DNA of 64,000 bases, taken from the NCBI RefSeq assembly GCF_037042905.1, contig NC_087247.1, positions 58,179,920-58,243,919 of the forward strand, read 5' to 3'. Source of the DNA: Lytechinus pictus (lineage: Eukaryota > Echinodermata > Echinoidea > Temnopleuroida > Toxopneustidae). Each line of letters begins with the position of its first letter. Positions within the stretch are counted from its first letter, which is position 1. Below, piece after piece: positions 54,675 to 64,000 of this stretch. The notes below the pieces were generated by a model. That model did not search any database and had not been told where the DNA came from. It saw nothing but the letters and a program-made list of their open reading frames with translations. A program made the translations under genes and the position numbers.

Positions 54675-56445
54675 TTGTCTCGCCTGCATATTGCAGTCAT
54701 GAAGAGACTGCATGTCAAAACTACATGTATGCTATATGACTTAGATGGACCTCTGTTACGAGTTTGGCGATCCCACCTCGAAGCTATAGAAAGTTATTGT
54801 GTGTACAACACAGCAGTGCCAGTCATGGAAAGTTCATTGACCTTTGACCTTAATCAAATTCAACTCACATTTGAACTTGACCTGCACCTTCAAAAGATGG
54901 ACCTCTTGTATGAATTTGGCAATCCTAACTCGAAGATATAAAAAGTTATTATGTGTACAACAAAGCACAGTGCCAGTCATGGAAAGTTCATTGACCTTTG
55001 ACCTTAATCAAATTCAACTCACATTTGAACTTGACCTGCACCTTCAAAAGATGGACCTCTTGTATGAATTTGGCAATCCTAACTCGAAGCTATAGAAAGT
55101 TATTGTGTGTACAACACAGCACAGTGCCAGTCATGGAAAGTTCATTGACCTTTGACCTTATTCAATTTCGACTCATATTCGAACTTGACCTGTACCTTCA
55201 GGAGATGGACCTCTGGTATGAATTTGGTGATCCCACCTCGAAGCTATAGAAAGTTATTGGGTGTACAAAGTTATTATGTGTACAACACAGCACAGTGCCA
55301 GTCATGGAAAGTTCATTGACCTTTGACCTTATTCAAATTCGACTCATATTCGAACTTGACCTGTGCCTTCAGGAGATGGACCTCTGGTATGAATTTGGTG
55401 ATCCCACCTCGAAGATATAGAAAGTTATGTGTACAACACAGCACAGTGCCAGTCATGGAAAGTTCATTGACCTTTGACCTTATTCAAATTCGACTCATAT
55501 TCGAACTTGACCTGTGCCTTCAGGAGATGGACCTCTGGTATGAATTTGGTGATCCCACCTCGAAGATATAGAAAGTTATGTGTACAACACAGCACAGTGC
55601 CATTCATGGAAAGTTCATTGACCTTTGACCTTATTCAAATTCGACTCATATTCGAACTTGACCTGTGCCTTCAGGAGATGGACCTCTGGTATGAATTTGG
55701 TGATCCCACCTCGAAGATATAGAAAGTTATTATGTGTACAACACAGCACATTGCCAGTCATGGAAAGTTCATTGACCTTTGACCTTATTCAAATTCGACT
55801 CATATTCGAACTTGACCTGTGCCTTCAGGAGATGGACCTCTGGTATGAATTTGGTGATCCCACCTCGAAGATATAGAAAGTTATTATGTGTACAACACAG
55901 CACAGTGCCAGTCATGGAAAGTTCATTGACCTTTGACCTTATTCAAATTCGACTCATATTCGAACTTGACCTGTGCCTTTAGGAGATGGACCTCTGGTAT
56001 GAATTTGGTGATCCCACCTCGAAGATATAGAAAGTTATTATGTGTACAACACAGCACAGTGCCAGTCATGGAAAGTTCATTGACCTTTGACCTTCTTCCA
56101 ATTTGACTCATATTCGAACTTGACCTGTGCCTTCAGGAGATGGACCTGTGTTATGAATTTGGTGATCCCACCTCGAAGCTATAGAAAGTTATTGGGTGTA
56201 CAAAGTTATTATGTGTACAACACAGCACAGTGCCAGTCATGGAAAGTTCATTGACCTTTGACCTTATTCCAATTTGACTCATATTCGAACTTGACCTGTG
56301 CCTTCAGGAGATGGACCTCTGGTATGAATTTGGTGATCCCACCTCGAAGCTATAGAAAGTTATTGGGTGTACAACACAATTGTTGACGACGACGACGCCG
56401 GAAATAGTGATACTTATGTCTCGCTCCGCTACGCAGGCGAGACAA
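54675..56445. mobile_element. Transposon E3 with ten 151-171-bp units, each with a DR1 motif
   Basis: TTGTCTCGCCTGC (54675-54687) is mirrored by GCAGGCGAGACAA (56433-56445). Ten direct units follow one another. Each has GCCAGTCATGGAAAGTTCAT, TGACCTTTGACCTTA, TCGAACTTGACCTG, CAGGAGATGGACCTC and GAATTTGGTGATCCCACCTC. Near the right end GACGACGACGACGCCGG corresponds to the CCGCCGTCGG module of E1/E2. The open frames across units only reflect the repeat. Confidence 0.85.
54838..56265 (-). promoter_or_regulatory. Ten DR1-type nuclear receptor motifs (AGGTCAAAGGTCA) in array
   Basis: TGACCTTTGACCTT starts at 54838, 54992, 55146, 55317, 55468, 55619, 55773, 55927, 56081 and 56252. On the minus strand each is AAGGTCAAAGGTCA, the textbook DR1 site for HNF4, RXR and COUP-TF type receptors. 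Spacing is 154, 154, 171, 151, 151, 154, 154, 154 and 171 bp. Binding is inference. Confidence 0.55.
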
Positions 56446-56700
56446 CAATGAAGAACAAAAGATGGAAGAAAAAATCAGAAATTCTGAACTCAACGAAATA
56501 CATAAGGAAAATTTGGCTTTTGCAATTTTTCTTAAATAATATTTTTCAAGAATAAATTTGCATATTTCATTCATAATAAAGTACAAAAAAATTATTTTAG
56601 GATTTTTTTTTACTGGCTTGTAGTTTGTGTGGTAAGAAATGCGAGTGCCAAATTGCAGCACCATCGCACAAACGGCGGCCAGGATCACAATATTGCTAGG
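56446..56700. repeat. Right half of the dispersed repeat split by E3
   Basis: GGCTTGTAGTTTGTG, ATGCGAGTGCCAAATT and CCATCGCACAAACGGC parallel the end of 47,695-48,360. Confidence 0.45.
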
Positions 56701-57182
56701 TGAATAAGCTCAAAATATTGGAATGTAAATGAAAAAAATTTGTATTGTTATTGGGAGTAAGACCCTAACATTATTCCTGTAGAATTAGGAATTATTTCAT
56801 GAGCTTTTTCTTGACTAATATTGTATTTGAAATGCAATATTGACATAAAAAAATGATGGGAGTATTGTCATTTGTTTTAAATGGTTGGAAATTGGATTTA
56901 TGATTGGATACAGAGCAACCAAAAAGAGTAGATTTGCCCCCCCCCCCCCCCCTGAAAAATGGCCTTGAACCAAATGTCATGAAATTCGAGGCCTGGTCTC
57001 ATCATTGTTTCATCTAAACTGACCAACTATTTTGGTTTGCCCTTAATTTTTCTATGACTTTGGACTACCCTCTAACCATTGAATTGAGGGAGAAAACAGA
57101 TGTTCATATTAGGGTAAAATTTAGAGTTCCTTGACCCTCCCCAATTGTGTCAGTTCCCCCAGCAGCTGGACTTAGATTAGCC
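56701..57182. other. No gene seen; C run
   Basis: AT-rich; C run at about 56938-56952. Confidence 0.4.
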
Positions 57183-57384
57183 ACTGATTTATAAGTTAAG
57201 AAAGAAAAATGGATATTAGACCAAATATATATTATACCAAATTAACATTAGACCAAATGGTTATTCCTATTAAATGAGAATTAGACCATAGTATGATTTT
57301 AACATAATGGTAATTAAGTGATTAGACATTTTGGGTGATAGACCAACAGAAACTGGGTTTTAAAAGACAAAATGGTAATGGGTA
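57183..57384. repeat. Simple array of TTAGACCAAATGGTAAT-like words, left part
   Basis: ATTAGACCAAAT and variants recur about every 20-30 bp; the same array resumes at 60,271 on the other side of the 2.9-kb element. Confidence 0.6.
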
Positions 57385-60270
57385 TTTCCACGGTAACTGA
57401 CGTTACACGGCACAATTTTACGCACCTTTCATTGTGTGCATCTCTGAAACAACAAATAATGGGAGTTTGCTTTTGATAGAGTTGATAAAGTGAACTTTGC
57501 TGTATACTCTGATACTAAGTTTTTCAATGTAACCACATTTGTTACGCATCAGCAAGCAAAAATGTGTCGGTAAATGACATTACGCAAAAAGGTCATGTAA
57601 TTTCAGGGTATTCAGTAAAATTGAAATATCTCATGTCCCTGAGTAGATAGAGTAATAATTTGAATATGTAAATATCCCTTCATTACTAGGTTAAGATGTG
57701 TCAAAAAATTAAATAATTTGTTTTCGTCTTTTGGGGGCTATGATAATTTCTCCATGACAAAGCTGGTAACTGACATTACGGTAACTGACGTTATGTACAC
57801 TTAATTTGCCATAGAGATAGCACATGGAAGTCAAATGTGTGGAATGATTGCATTGTATCTTCTGTGCAGGGTTTCACATGAAAGTGAGCTTGATGTGGAA
57901 GTATACCTGAGTTTCTGGGAACATTTCAATGAAAAAAAAAAAAAAAATAGAATCCTAATTCCTTTTCTTTGATTTGAACATTTTATTATTACTTGTCAGT
58001 AACTGACATTACACATTAACATTTACCAGTGTCATATGATTTCCAAAGGCATAATTTTCTTGGTACTTATATGTAAGGCTTTTTAAAATCATAAAAGTTT
58101 CATAATATTTCACATTTTAAATCATCAAAAGATAAGAAATGTATGTTTTATTTACTGGTGGGGGGGGGGTCATAGCAGTTATGTATTCCTATAGTAATTT
58201 AATATTGCACTGACTGTACACATGTATGGAATTTTCTGACTTTACACCCATTTACATATAGTTTTATATTGACTTTTTAAACCTTTTCCTTCTCCAACCT
58301 CCCCCTCCCCTCAAAAAAGGCAAAATGAATAAGGGTCTCCTCCCCTGGGCTACCCCTCCCCCGAATCTCATGTAGCCATGCAGTTTTATTGATTTATATT
58401 CTGGTCAGTGCAAGTAATGCTTGTTCATATCTGTCGGATTCAAATTTTCTTAATAATTTGTTTAATCATTCTCTTTGCTAATTTCTTTTTTAAGCTGTCA
58501 ACAAAAAATAAAATCCAGCTTCTAAACTGAAACTGAACTATTTGTAAATTAGAAAAAAAAGACACAGTTTTATTAGATCCATGCAACATTGATCAGAACT
58601 GTCAAATTTCAACCTTCATCTATACTTGTAAACCAAAAACAAAAAATTGTATCACACATTTACACTACTACCAGGTATAAAAAACAGGAATTTACTTTTA
58701 GCCCGGCAATGCTCAAAAGAATCCTAGAAACTAAAAAGGGGCCCTGGAAACACCCATTCATCAGTGTTAAGATTATCAAATGTTGCAGATTTAGAAAATA
58801 GGTTGGAAAAAGTACCCCCTCACCCGAAAAAAAAAAATATATATATATTTGTCTGATACAAACAATTAGGTAATTGGTAAGTACATGTACATATGCAATT
58901 TCACAGTAATTTTTTTGCACGATGGAAATGCAACTTCCTTCATAATAATATTCCTTGTGAACTATATCTTTTAAAAATCAATAACAAGCTACGTCTAGTG
59001 TGATTTAACTAAGTGAAAGACTTAAAGGAGAATGAAACTCTTGGAGCAAGTTAGCTTTTGTGAAAGCAGAAAAATCAAAGAATAAGATCAACAAAACTTT
59101 GAGAAAAATAGGACTAGCAATAAAAGAGTTATGAGCATTTGAATGTCGAGATCACTAATGCTATGGAGATCCTCCCATTGGCAATGCGACCAAGATCTGT
59201 GATGTCACACACGTACAACTCTCCCATTTGGACATTGAAAATATACCCCAAAACATCTGTTTTTGCTCATTCTAATCATATGACAAACGATTCATCAATG
59301 ATATAATGTTGTGAAACCTCTGTACTTGTCATCTCATAAAGAGAACACCTCACCTTGTGATAGATAGAGAATATAAGTGAAATAAGTACTAAAGTAATGA
59401 GGGAGTTGTACATGTGTGATATCACAGATCTTGGTCGCATTGCCGTTGGGAGGATCTACATGGCACTAGTGATCTCAATATTCGAATGCTCATAACTTTC
59501 TTATTATTCATTCAATCTTCCTCAAACTTTCAACAATATGTTTCTTTGATTTTTCTCTTTGATATGGATTCAGCTGGTTTCAAGGGTTTCATTCTCCTTT
59601 AAATGACAAGTACACAATATTTCTTCACCATAAAATTGACATTTGCATTTCACTATTGGTAACCAACGTTTTATCATGGTAACTGACAGTACATCTCGGT
59701 AACTGATTTTACATTTTCCACTTGGTAACTGACATTACACATATATTCAATGGTACCCTATGGCTTGATTGTTCATTGATTAATTCTAATTTTGGTGTAG
59801 AAGGGAGGGGTGTTAACTAAGGAGGAAATCTACCAAGTTTCATATAATATATCCTCTTTTCTGGGAAATGGGGGAAAAAGTTCATGTTTTTGGTAACTGA
59901 CGTTACATACCATATTACATACTTCATCAATATTTTTTTATCAGATAATGAATTACTGGCATTTCTTTCTATGGGATTTTATAAAGTGTTATTGTAGCAA
60001 GCTAAATCACAGGGGAAAGCATCATGATCAAACCTGTTCTTAAAAAATCTCTCAAAACAAAATATGTATCAATAAACAATTTTCAACACTAATTTGTATC
60101 CATACTTTGGCGGCCATTTTGAAATAGAAAATGGCATGCCAGAGTCAGAAAAAAAAATTGTCCCAGAAACTTCAGTTCTTAATATTAAAAAACATAAAGC
60201 ATTTGACATGAATATCTATTTGATTGTTTTGCCTGTGTCCATCTGTGGTCTGTGGTGAAAATGCCCAAAT
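57385..60270. mobile_element. 2.9-kb element with GGTAACTGACGTTAC subterminal motifs
   Basis: The left end GGTATTTCCACGGTAACTG and the right end GTGGTGAAAATGCCC are inverted and match the 183-bp palindrome at 36.1 kb. Motif copies: 57392, 57569 (GGTAAATGACATTAC), 57765, 57780, 57998, 59678, 59698, 59724 and 59892. They cluster toward the two ends, as transposase binding sites often do. No long ORF is seen; the 58,589-58,801 frame is not convincing. A TTAA MITE is nested at 59,022-59,602. Confidence 0.65.
59022..59602. mobile_element. 581-bp MITE, second copy of the TTAAAGGAGAATGAAAC family
   Basis: TTAAAGGAGAATGAAACTC on the left is mirrored by GTTTCATTCTCCTTTAA on the right. Long arms share the same words as 45,736-46,328 (GTTATGAGCATTTGAAT, ATGGAGATCCTCCCATTGGC). 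It is nested in the 2.9-kb element. Confidence 0.85.
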
Positions 60271-60510
60271 AAATGAAATAATAGACCAAATCGCTATTGG
60301 AACAAATAATTAAAAATGGCTATTAAAAGAATGGACTATAGACCTAATTACGCCAAATAAGGATTAGATTTAGGCTAGATCAAATAGTAATTGGACGAAA
60401 TGATAACTAGTCCTACTGGTTATTAGACCAATTGATGATAGACCAAATAATGCTAGACAAAGTGTCTATTAGACCAACTGGCTGTAGACAAAGTGGTAAT
60501 GATCCAATAT
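60271..60510. repeat. Simple array of TTAGACCAAATGG-like words, right part
   Basis: AATAGACCAAAT, TTAGACCAATTG and TTAGACCAACTGG words continue the array seen at 57,183-57,384. Confidence 0.6.
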
Positions 60511-61119
60511 GGATGAAAAGCCTCGACATTGCTGTTTGAATATGAATTGAAAACTCTGTACTGTAGGCCTTATGATGGTGGGCCCCAAGTCTGCGCACCT
60601 AACAATTTGATTTAAAATTTAACATGGATTTCTTCTTATTTCACAAAATCTTTCAGTTAATAATGTTCCTTATATTATTATTAGTAAGTGTACCAAATTT
60701 CTCATTAAAATAATGAAAGAAAATATAGGATTTTCTTGAAAAACCTCAGGCTGTCATTTTCAGATTAAAAAAAAAATGGTACTCCATGCCATGTCTGCGC
60801 ACTCATTCACGTTGCACACGATTCAGGGATTTTGATGAGAAAGGCTGCATTCTGAGGCCTTCACATGAAATGCCCTAAATTCATTATTTTTCCATCATTT
60901 TGAGTCGGATTTATTTAATGAATACCTGTCTATGTATTGCATGTGTAGAGTTCGTGCTCGTTGCGTATCTTCTTTTACTAGAATCGCGCAGATACGACAA
61001 GGGGGACTGCGCAGACTTGGGGGAACTTGCCATACTATTAGTATTACTAATGTCAGAATGGCATATTTTGAAAACAATATCAGACTTTAATGGGTAATGG
61101 GTACAAATCTTGTCCATGT
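60511..61119. other. No gene seen
   Basis: AT-rich with a short mixed-composition patch near 60,930-61,050; small frames on both strands there overlap each other and lack support. Confidence 0.4.
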
Positions 61120-61576
61120 AATATTAGGCAGAGGGTACTCTCCAATTTCCAAAATGGGGTAGAATGGGGTCGCAATAGCACCCCAAATAAAATGGGAAAA
61201 AATTAATTATGCACTTTGAAGTTAGATCTACCTCGATTATATGGATGAAAGTCTATCGTGACACAGAATCCTGACATCGAGGCACAAACTGGACCCTCAA
61301 AAAAAGGAAAAGTTCTGTCACGTTCGTTCACCTTCTTTCAAAATTGAAAACAAAATGGCCAATCGATACCGAGAACGAACGCGACATGGAGGTCTAACTT
61401 TTCCTTTTTTTGAGGGTCCAGTTGGTGCCTCGATGTCAGGATTCTGTGTCACGATACTAGACCTTCATCCATTATAATCAAGTGTATAATTTATTTTCCC
61501 CTTTTACCGGTATTTGAAGTGCTGTTGCGACCCCATTCTACCCTATTTTGGAGAGTACCCATGTCTGCCTAATATT
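61120..61576. mobile_element. 457-bp palindromic MITE, AATATTAGGCA ends
   Basis: AATATTAGGCAGA(GG) on the left and TGCCTAATATT on the right are inverted, and arms pair far inward (GAGGCAC...CTGGACCCTCAAAAAAAGGA against TCCTTTTTTTGAGGGTCCAG, then GTGCCTC). No ORF. Confidence 0.82.
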
Positions 61577-61593
61577 AAACGGACGAGTCCTGG

Positions 61594-61619
61594 GCTCCGG
61601 CCCGCTTCCGGGCCGGAGC
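61594..61619. other. Perfect 11-bp GC-rich hairpin with CTTC loop
   Basis: GCTCCGGCCCG (61594-61604) pairs with CGGGCCGGAGC (61609-61619) around CTTC, 17 bp after the MITE end, in otherwise AT-rich DNA. Confidence 0.6.
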
Positions 61620-62218
61620 TCCCTGGCCTGGGTTAGGTAGGATGGGGGGTCGGGTGTCCGGACACTTGATAATTTTAAAGCCTTCTTTTGTCTTTGGATT
61701 ACACTAAAAATACGAATTCAATAGGGCCTAACGTTAGTTGTAATCTTCTATTTTGTTCTCTATAATATTTTCTGACATTTTGTACTAAAAATTGATAAAA
61801 CTTCCCTTGTAAATTTTTCCAAATGACTTTCTAAAATTGATCGTCCGAACACACAACCTGTCCGGACACACATGCACAACAACTGGGTTGGCCTAGGCCC
61901 TATAGTATACCACCATTACCAGGCAGTACCGGTATGGCAGTGAGTACGGTAAGTATCTTTGTGTTTTGTTCATTTTGATAACACACAAAAATATTCATTC
62001 GCGCAGGCTTACCGGTACCTGGCTTTCTGGCTTGGCTTGATGAATTCAAACTCCCGTCAAACTCAAAGTATAATTTGGCCTTGTCTTGATCTCTAACTTC
62101 TCAACTCCGTGCATACAGGCCGAGAACTTTCAAAGTTTCATATCATCTTGACTTCAGTACCGGTACCATGCGCTATGCATGCATTTAATGCGCGCTAACT
62201 AGCGCTAATCGATATATA
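61620..62218. other. No gene seen
   Basis: Mixed-composition spacer with several TACCGGTA-type palindromes (near 61,929, 62,010 and 62,160). Confidence 0.4.
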
Positions 62219-62677
62219 CCGTGTTTACACTTGATCGGCTTTTGGTTCAGAACCAAAAGCCGATGCAGAATCGGCTTTTGGTTTGTGTTTACACGTTGTT
62301 ACAGCTCGCAGTTCAGAACCGCGTTCAGAACCGCGAGCCGATGCAAAAACCTGAAATGGTAGTACGCACACCAACGATATACGTCATAATAAAGACAACG
62401 CTGGATCAGTGCGCTTACAATTACGTCACAATGGTAAAGTAAATGAAATGCGCACAAATTGCCGATGCAGAATGGGCTTTCTGTTCACACGTAGTAAAAA
62501 AGCAGATTCTGCATCGGCTCGCGGTTCAGAACCTATTACTTTGGTGGTGCAAATTGCCGGTTCTGAACCGCGAGATGCAAGTTAATAGCGTTTACACGCT
62601 ATAAAAAAGCCGATGCTGCATCGGCTCACGGTTCAGAACCGCGAGCCGATTCAAAAGCCGATCAAGTGTAAACACGG
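62219..62677 (+). mobile_element. Palindrome-rich element A, CCGTGTTTACACTTGATCGG ends
   Basis: CCGTGTTTACACTTGATCGG at the left, mirrored by CCGATCAAGTGTAAACACGG at the right, flanked by TA. The interior consists of short palindromes around GGTTCAGAACC and GATGCAGAATCGGC, with a central ACGTCATAATAAAGACAACG and TACGTCACAATGG region. Confidence 0.8.
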
Positions 62678-62686
62678 TAATAAATA

Positions 62687-63073
62687 CCGTGTTTACACTT
62701 GATCAGCTTTTGGTTCAGAACCAAAAGCCGCGGATGCAGAATAGGCTTTTGGTTTGCGTTTACACGTTGTTACAGCTCGCGGTTCAGAACCGCGAGCCGA
62801 TGCAAAACCTGAAATGATACGCACACCAACAATATACGTCATAATAAAGACAACGCTGGATCAGTGCGCTTACAATTACGTCACAATGGTAAGGTAAATG
62901 AAATGCGCACAAATTGCCGATGCAGAATCGGCTTTCTGTTCACACGGAGTAAAAAAGCAGATTCTGCATCAGCTCGCGGTTCAGAACCTACTACTTTGGT
63001 GGTGCAAATTGCTGCATCGGCTCACGGTTCAGAACCGCGAGCCGATTCAAAATCCGATCAAGTGTAAACACGG
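62687..63073 (+). mobile_element. Palindrome-rich element B, tandem neighbour of A
   Basis: Same ends and interior order as A, shorter by about 70 bp in the right half. Separated from A by TAATAAATA. Confidence 0.8.
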
Positions 63074-63082
63074 TAATAAATA

Positions 63083-63975
63083 CCGTGTTTACACTTGATC
63101 GGCTTTTGGTTCAGAACCAAAAGCCGCGGATGCAGAATCGGCTTTTGGTTTGCGTTTACACGTTGTTACAGCTCGCGGTTCAGAACCGCGAGCTGATGCA
63201 AAACCGCGAAATGATACGCACACCAACAATATACGTCATAATAAAGACAACGCTGGATCAGTGTGCTTACAATTACCGTGTTTACACTTAATCGGCATTT
63301 GAATCGGCTCGCGGTTCAGAACCGCGAGCCGATTCAGCATCGGCTTTTTCATAGCGTGTAAACGCGAGCAACTTGAATCGGCTCGCGGTTCAGAACCGGC
63401 AATTTGCACCACCAAAGTAGTAGGTTCTGAACCGCGAGCCAATGCAGAATCGGCTTTTTTACTACGTGTAAACAGAAAGCCGATTCTGCACCGGCAATTT
63501 GTGCGCATTTCATTTACTTTACCATTGTGACGTAATTGTAAGCGCACTGATCCAGGGTTGTCTTTATTATGACGTATATTGTAGGTATGCGTATCATTTT
63601 AGGTTTTTGCATCGGCTCGCGGTTCTGAACCGCGAGCTGTAACAACGTGTAAACGCAATCCAAATGGCGATTCTGCATCGGCAATTGGTTCAGAACCAAA
63701 TGCCGATTAAGTGTAAACACGGTATATGTTAAAGTAAATGAAATGCGCACAAATTGCCGATGCAGAATCGGCTTTCTGTTTACACGTAGTAAAAAAGCCG
63801 ATTCTGCATCGGCTCGCGGTTCAGAACCTGCTGCTTTGGTGGTGCAAATTGCCGGTTCTGAACCGCGAGCCGATGCAAGTTAATCGCGATTACACGATAT
63901 GAAAAAGCCGATGCTGCATCGGCTCGCGGTTCAGAACCGCGAGCCGATTCAAAAGCCGATTAAGTGTAAACACGG
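63083..63975 (+). mobile_element. Element C, interrupted by insertion of element D
   Basis: The left part 63083-63275 matches the first half of A up to GTGCTTACAATTA. The right part from about 63729 starts at AAAGTAAATGAAATGCGCAC, exactly where A continues, and ends CAAGTGTAAACACGG-like at 63975. The two halves form one element split by D. Confidence 0.75.
63276..63722 (-). mobile_element. Element D, inverted copy nested in C
   Basis: A complete 447-bp copy (CCGTGTTTACACTTAATCGG to CCGATTAAGTGTAAACACGG) in reverse orientation, with TA on each side (63274-63275 and 63723-63724). It contains a 13-bp perfect arm CGGCTCGCGGTTC mirrored about one A. Confidence 0.78.
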
Positions 63976-64000
63976 TAAGTATCAAAAGAATTCGCGCTTT

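Noticed and set aside
54844-56111. Repeated 82-83-codon frames (MTLFKFDSYSNLTCAFRRWT...)
   Set aside because: One frame per tandem unit of transposon E3, each ending at the same point; no coding evidence beyond periodicity.
58589-58801. Possible transposase frame in the 2.9-kb element
   Set aside because: Only 70 codons, no motif recognised, AT-driven composition.
62221-63750. Frames of 66-103 codons on both strands at 62-64 kb
   Set aside because: Repeat-derived; identical peptides arise from each element copy and its inversion.
2-64000. CRISPR array
   Set aside because: All tandem arrays have similar repeats with no unique spacers of constant length, and the genome is eukaryotic.

Overview
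The window looks like nuclear DNA of a marine invertebrate deuterostome, most likely an echinoderm such as a sea urchin. The reasons are AT-rich DNA, genes split into many short exons by long introns, very heavy loading with short inverted-repeat elements, an intact Ty3/gypsy-type retrotransposon, and animal orthologues of aminoacylase-1 and TATDN2. The exact species cannot be read from the sequence.

Two host genes are well supported. Aminoacylase-1 (ACY1) lies on the plus strand at 22,941-35,458. Its 14 upstream exons join in phase and are followed by two alternative terminal exons (33,846-34,056 and 35,242-35,458), each able to complete the enzyme (400 or 402 aa). A TATDN2-like TatD-family nuclease lies on the minus strand at 53,047-46,522 in four coding exons (1208 aa), with a huge first coding exon encoding a disordered, arginine/glycine-rich N-terminal extension. 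A short minus-strand exon of unknown gene (6,147-6,318) and two decayed coding relics (about 4.4-4.7 kb and 5.2-5.45 kb) are also present.

Layout: 0.2-2.3 kb, a 2.1-kb foldback element made of CCAACTGG-type palindromes with a 31-bp/311-bp higher-order array. 2.3-14.1 kb, mostly gene-free DNA with short elements and an array of about 112-bp units. 14,171-21,217, a Ty3/gypsy-type LTR retrotransposon with intact pol, a gag in three frames, and a gag N-terminus built of 29-residue repeats. 22.9-35.5 kb, ACY1 with a Tc1-like element and several MITEs in its introns. 35.5-45 kb, a repeat field containing an identical 623-bp tandem duplication and two transposons with GTCTCGCC-type ends. 45.1-53.07 kb, TATDN2, followed downstream by an 81-bp array apparently derived from its own last exon. 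53.1-64 kb, more nested elements: a Tc1-size foldback, a transposon carrying ten evenly spaced DR1-type nuclear-receptor motifs, a 2.9-kb element with repeated GGTAACTGACGTTAC motifs inserted in a simple-repeat array, and four palindrome-rich elements, one inserted inside another.

The two host genes have no obvious functional link. The dominant theme is transposable elements whose bodies are arrays of short palindromes or receptor-like half-sites. The best biological leads are the duplicated ACY1 last exon and the DR1-bearing tandem arrays. No CRISPR array, rRNA, tRNA or operon was seen.
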